This document shows, piece after piece, positions 61,114 through 64,000 of a stretch of 64,000 nt of DNA (positions are counted from its first letter, which is position 1; each line of letters begins with the position of its first letter). This DNA comes from DASZVB01 sp036272055 (GTDB lineage Bacteria; Myxococcota_A; Polyangia; Polyangiales; Polyangiaceae): the NCBI GenBank assembly GCA_036272055.1, contig DATAZL010000133.1:186001-250000 (forward strand). Reading direction: 5' to 3'. The position numbers were made by a program, and so were the translations under genes. Under the pieces are notes generated by a model. The model saw only the letters and a list, made by a program, of their open reading frames with translations. It did not search any database and had not been told where the DNA came from.

Positions 61114-61931
61114 GATGCCCACCAGAGCAGCTTGCGCTGACAGAGCCCGAGCAGCCTGTCGATCGCGAACCCGCACGTTCCGATGAGGAGCATGCCGAAC
61201 ATGATCAGATTGTTGTTGAAGAGGTTCCGCCCCATCATCAGGACGGCACCGACGCCGTCCCTGAGCCCGACCATCTCCGCGACGAGCACCGACATCCACG
61301 CGGCCATGAAGTTCACGCGGAGGAGCGTGAATACGCCGGGGAGCACCGCCGGAAGCGTGACGAACCAGAACACCTGCCACCTGCCGGCGCCGAAGTTGTG
61401 CGCGAGCGCCTGATAGGGCGCCGGCACGCGCGCGATCTCGGCGAGTGTCGCCAGGGTCAGCACGAAGTAGACGCCCATGAACACGACGAACACCGCGGCC
61501 TGATTCGTGATCCCGAAGAGCACCAGCGCGATGGGAACCCAGGCGATGGGCGCGATCGGCGCGAGCAGGTTGATCACCGGAGTGAGGAGCCACCGCGCCG
61601 TGCGCGACAGGCTGAGGAGCGCGCCCGTCGCGAGCGCCGCGACGAGGCTCAGCATCATCCCGGTGAAGACCCGGAGCAGCGTCGACACGACGCACTGGGC
61701 GACGGTGGGCGCATTCTGACCGAGCCCTATCCGGAAATCGGTCTCCGCGATGTCGGCGAGGAACACCGACGGCGGCGGCATGACCGACGACAGAGCAGAG
61801 CCCTCCCGGCGCCCGATGACCTCCCACAGGACGAGCAGCATCCCGACCGAGACGGCGCCGACGAGGACCGCGGCGTACGGGCGCTCGACGCGCCCGCCGT
61901 CGCGCATCTGGGCGTCAACGCTTGGCGACAC
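61110..61931 (-). CDS. ABC transporter permease (SsuC/TauC type)
   Basis: 273 residues from the GTG at 61931, which overlaps the binding-protein gene by 17 nt; an ATG at 61907, after that stop, is the alternative. About six membrane helices; the EAA loop appears as AHNFGAGRWQVFWFVTLPAVLPGVFTLLRVNF near 175-205. BPD_transp_1 superfamily, one gene only, so it should work as a homodimer. Inner membrane. The fixed order binding protein-permease-ATPase with overlaps gives a complete importer. Confidence 0.93.
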
Positions 61932-62976
61932 GCGCCTTTTCCAGGTTCTCGACGATCTCGGTGCGGAAGATGTCCTTCGCGCTGGTCGTTCCCTTGATGT
62001 ACCCGAGCTTCGTCAGATCGGTCACCACGCCCTGGACGGCGTTGATGTCGGGGATGAACGAGATCGGCGCAGGCGCGGACTTGAACGCCTTCAGCACCAC
62101 GTCGGGGCCGACGCGGTAGTAATTGCCCTTGGAGAGCAGCGCGACGGCCTTCTCCGGATCGGAGTTGATGAGCGCGGCCGCGTCCTCAACGGCCTTCAGG
62201 TACGCCTCGATGACCTGAGGCCGCTCCTTCAGCGTCTTGTCGAGGGTGCTGAGGACGCAGTTCGGCGTGGTCGGGCTCCACACGCCCGCGTTGTCGCCGA
62301 TGACGATCGCGCCCTTCTTGACGACGAGATCCGTGGTGTACGGCTTGATGTGACTCAGAATGTCGACCTGGCCGGCGCGAAACGCGTCCACCATGGCGAG
62401 CAGATCGTTGAAGTAGACCATCGAGACGTCGTCGACCGAGATCCCTTCACGGGCGAACGAGCGGGTGAGAATCAACTCGAGGGTGTCGCCCTGGAGGGTG
62501 CCGATCTTGAGCTTCTTCTTCGGGTTCTTCTTGATGTACGCGCCGAGCTCGGTGAACGAATGAATCCCGAGCTTGCCGTCGGCGACGACCTGCATGACGC
62601 CCCATCCGCCCGCGGCCGCGAGCACCCGGATGGGCACCTTGCTGTTCGCGGCGAAGAACGGCAGCGTGAACGGATTGATGCTCAGATCGATCGCGCCGCC
62701 CGCGAGCGCCGCGTTGTTGTCGCCCGGATTGGCGAAGAAGACCGTCTCGACGTCGAGGCCGTATTTCCCGAAAAAGCCCGCCTCTTTCGCGACGAAGAGC
62801 GGCGCCATGTCGAGCGCGACGAGGTGCCCGACCTTGATCTTCGTCTTTCCGTCGGCAGCGGCGTTGCCGGTGAACGCGAAGGTCGGGATGAGCGCGGCGA
62901 GGACGGTGAGCAACACCGCAATGACGCGGCGACGCATTGGACGCATGGGGTTCTCGTCGAATTTCTTAGTGCTCAC
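61915..62976 (-). CDS. ABC transporter substrate-binding protein (SsuA/TauA/NMT1-like)
   Basis: 353 residues from the GTG at 62976, with GGAGG eight bases upstream. Signal peptide MRRRVIAVLLTVLAALIPTF with a likely cleavage after NAAA. The NMT1/SsuA-like fold follows: HLVALDMAPLFVAKEAGFFGKYGLDVETVFF, GGAIDLSINPFTLPFF, KLKIGTLQGDTLELIL and DAFRAGQVDILSHIKPY. Members bind sulfonates, nitrate, pyrimidine precursors or urea-like compounds; the ligand cannot be read from sequence. Periplasmic, first gene of the operon, preceded by a -24/-12 promoter and a palindrome. Confidence 0.92.
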   Translation of the reverse strand: MSTKKFDENPMRPMRRRVIAVLLTVLAALIPTFAFTGNAAADGKTKIKVGHLVALDMAPLFVAKEAGFFGKYGLDVETVFFANPGDNNAALAGGAIDLSINPFTLPFFAANSKVPIRVLAAAGGWGVMQVVADGKLGIHSFTELGAYIKKNPKKKLKIGTLQGDTLELILTRSFAREGISVDDVSMVYFNDLLAMVDAFRAGQVDILSHIKPYTTDLVVKKGAIVIGDNAGVWSPTTPNCVLSTLDKTLKERPQVIEAYLKAVEDAAALINSDPEKAVALLSKGNYYRVGPDVVLKAFKSAPAPISFIPDINAVQGVVTDLTKLGYIKGTTSAKDIFRTEIVENLEKARVAKR

Positions 62977-63057
62977 TTTGTTTTCCTCCGGTTTCGTGTC
63001 GACCTCGGGACCTCGAAGTCGACGCGCGAAGCATCGTGCGACGGCGCACTCACGACG

Positions 63058-63074
63058 TTGCACCGGACGTGCCA
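63058..63074 (-). promoter_or_regulatory. Sigma-54 promoter of the transport-hydrolase operon
   Basis: On the minus strand the sequence TGGCACGTCCGGTGCAA keeps GG at -24 and GC at -12 with the required ten-base spacing and differs from TGGCAC-N5-TTGCA by one base (G for the first T). It lies 82 bp upstream of the binding-protein start codon and next to the gene for a sigma-54-dependent activator. Confidence 0.75.
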
Positions 63075-63121
63075 GCGCACTCGCGCGCACAGCAGCGGAC
63101 GTCACTGCGTCATGACTCGAT

Positions 63122-63143
63122 CTTGTGCACAAGGTTCGTGCAC
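63122..63143. promoter_or_regulatory. Palindromic candidate activator site
   Basis: Perfect 12-bp palindrome CTTGTGCACAAG (63122-63133), followed 5 bp later by the related half-site GTGCAC. It is 48 bp upstream of the -24 element, a sensible distance for an enhancer bound by a sigma-54 activator. Confidence 0.5.
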
Positions 63144-63152
63144 AGACCGCGA

Positions 63153-64000
63153 CTAGACGGGTCTCGTCAGCCCGAGCCGCTTCATCCGGTAGCGCAGCGT
63201 GTTCGGATGAACGTCGAGAAGCGCGGCCGCACCGCGCGGCCCGGTGATCCGCCACGAGGCGCGCGCGAGCGCGTCGAGGATCGATTGCTCGTCGGCCGGC
63301 GACGTTTCGTCGACCGGATGCGGTGACGCGGTGTCGTGCGCCACGGCCGAGAATCCTACGCACGCTTCGTCGATGACGTCGTCGTCGGAGAGCAGTGCCG
63401 CGCGCTCCATGACGTTCTCGAGCTCGCGGACGTTGCCGGGCCAGTCGTGCTCGAGGAGCCGTCGCTCGGCGCCCTTCGTGAGCTCCCCGAGTCGCCGCCC
63501 CTGACGCCTTCCGAAGCTCTCGAGAAAGTGCCGGGCGAGCACGAGAATGTCGTCACGCCGCTCCCGGAGCGGCGGAAGCGACAGCGGAAAGACGTTCAAC
63601 CGGTAGAACAGATCCCCGCGGAATCGGCCCTCTTTCACGAGGGCAGCGAGGTCCCGATTGGTAGCGGCGATGACCCGCGCGTGAGTGCGGATCGTGCGGC
63701 TCCCGCCGACTCGCTCGAACTCTTGCTCCTGGAGGACGCGCAGCAGCTTTGCCTGGGCGTCGAGCGGCAGCTCGCCGATCTCGTCGAGGAGCAATGTCCC
63801 GTCACCTGCCTGCTCGAACCGACCGACGCGCATCCCGTTCGCGCCAGTGAAAGCGCCGCGCTCATGACCGAAGAGCTCGCTCTCGAGGAGCGTCGCGGGG
63901 ATCGCCGCGCAGTTGAGCTTCACGAGCGGCCGACCGCGTCGCGGCCCCTGATCGTGAATCGCGTTCGCGACCAGCTCCTTCCCGGTGCCGCTCTCGCCGG
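63153..64000 (-). CDS. Sigma-54-dependent transcriptional activator, 5' partial
   Basis: The start lies beyond the right edge; 282 C-terminal residues are visible. They begin in the Walker A region GESGTGKELVANAIHDQG of the AAA+ domain, then ELFGHERGAFTGA (sigma-54 contact loop), DGTLLLDEIGELP (Walker B), RVIAATNRDL, FRGDLFYRLNVFPLSLPPLRER (arginine finger region) and WPGNVRELENV. A Fis-type HTH closes the protein (GAAALLDVHPNTLRYRMKRLGL). The N-terminal sensor domain is outside the window, so the signal is unknown. It stands 176 bp upstream of the operon it most likely activates. Confidence 0.93.
   Translation of the reverse strand, partial: GESGTGKELVANAIHDQGPRRGRPLVKLNCAAIPATLLESELFGHERGAFTGANGMRVGRFEQAGDGTLLLDEIGELPLDAQAKLLRVLQEQEFERVGGSRTIRTHARVIAATNRDLAALVKEGRFRGDLFYRLNVFPLSLPPLRERRDDILVLARHFLESFGRRQGRRLGELTKGAERRLLEHDWPGNVRELENVMERAALLSDDDVIDEACVGFSAVAHDTASPHPVDETSPADEQSILDALARASWRITGPRGAAALLDVHPNTLRYRMKRLGLTRPV

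Noticed and set aside
62977..63152. Possible riboswitch before the NMT1/SsuA-like importer
   Set aside because: I looked for TPP-type signatures and conserved stem elements and saw none; the gap is explained by the sigma-54 promoter and palindrome.

Overview
The window is about 64 kb of very GC-rich DNA that reads as a chromosome segment of a delta-proteobacterium of the Polyangia/myxobacterial type. The grounds are the strong third-position GC, many secreted lipoproteins in which a short lipobox is followed by a long Gly/Ser/Ala-rich linker and then a beta-rich domain, many one- and two-component regulators, three AraC regulators of the Arabinose_bd type, and frequent GTG starts with 4-bp GTGA overlaps. 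This placement is inference; there is no rRNA, tRNA or plasmid/phage hallmark gene. No CRISPR array was seen.

Layout. 0-3.6 kb: a DUF899 protein cut by the left edge, a DODA-type dioxygenase, a small VOC protein, and an ECF42-like sigma factor with its DGPF (YCII) partner. 3.6-11.9 kb: a signalling block made of a PAS/histidine kinase/receiver/GAF hybrid kinase, a receiver-GGDEF diguanylate cyclase, a membrane kinase with HAMP, Hpt and CheA-type ATPase, and a divergent CheX-like phosphatase plus CheY-like receiver. 11.9-34 kb: envelope and secreted proteins (Cys-rich/beta-helix lipoprotein, a PHM-like copper monooxygenase, BNR propeller, two paralogous SMP-30-like propellers, Gly-rich repeat lipoprotein, PHB-depolymerase-like esterase, DUF4185-like propeller) mixed with metabolic genes (MAPEG, O-methyltransferase, beta-carbonic anhydrase, PEP-mutase-family enzyme, type-B carboxylesterase) and AraC/LysR regulators. 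34-48.7 kb: an eroded region with at least seven broken genes, including an aldehyde dehydrogenase tail, a hydrolase-flavin monooxygenase fusion, a carboxymuconolactone-decarboxylase-like gene, a GNAT and a REP-associated tyrosine transposase, interspersed with intact genes. 48.7-52.3 kb: a LysR regulator divergent from a VOC dioxygenase-like, GST and maleylacetate reductase operon, with a perfect 13-bp inverted repeat in the intergenic region. 52.3-55.5 kb: a DUF4423 protein, a small lipoprotein and SelO.

55.5-64 kb is the most coherent system. A sigma-54-dependent activator (cut by the right edge) precedes a seven-gene, translationally coupled operon on the minus strand: SsuA/TauA-like binding protein, permease, ATPase, metal-dependent amidohydrolase, an unknown 209-residue protein, a CobW-type GTPase, and a two-domain nitrilase-superfamily protein whose second domain has lost its catalytic triad. 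A near-consensus -24/-12 promoter and an upstream palindrome precede the binding-protein gene. I infer import and hydrolysis of an organic nitrogen compound with a dedicated metal chaperone; the substrate is not evident.

Several frameshifts are single extra G residues in short G runs, so some apparent pseudogenes may be sequencing errors. Others carry large internal deletions, a lost start or a stop codon and look truly decayed.
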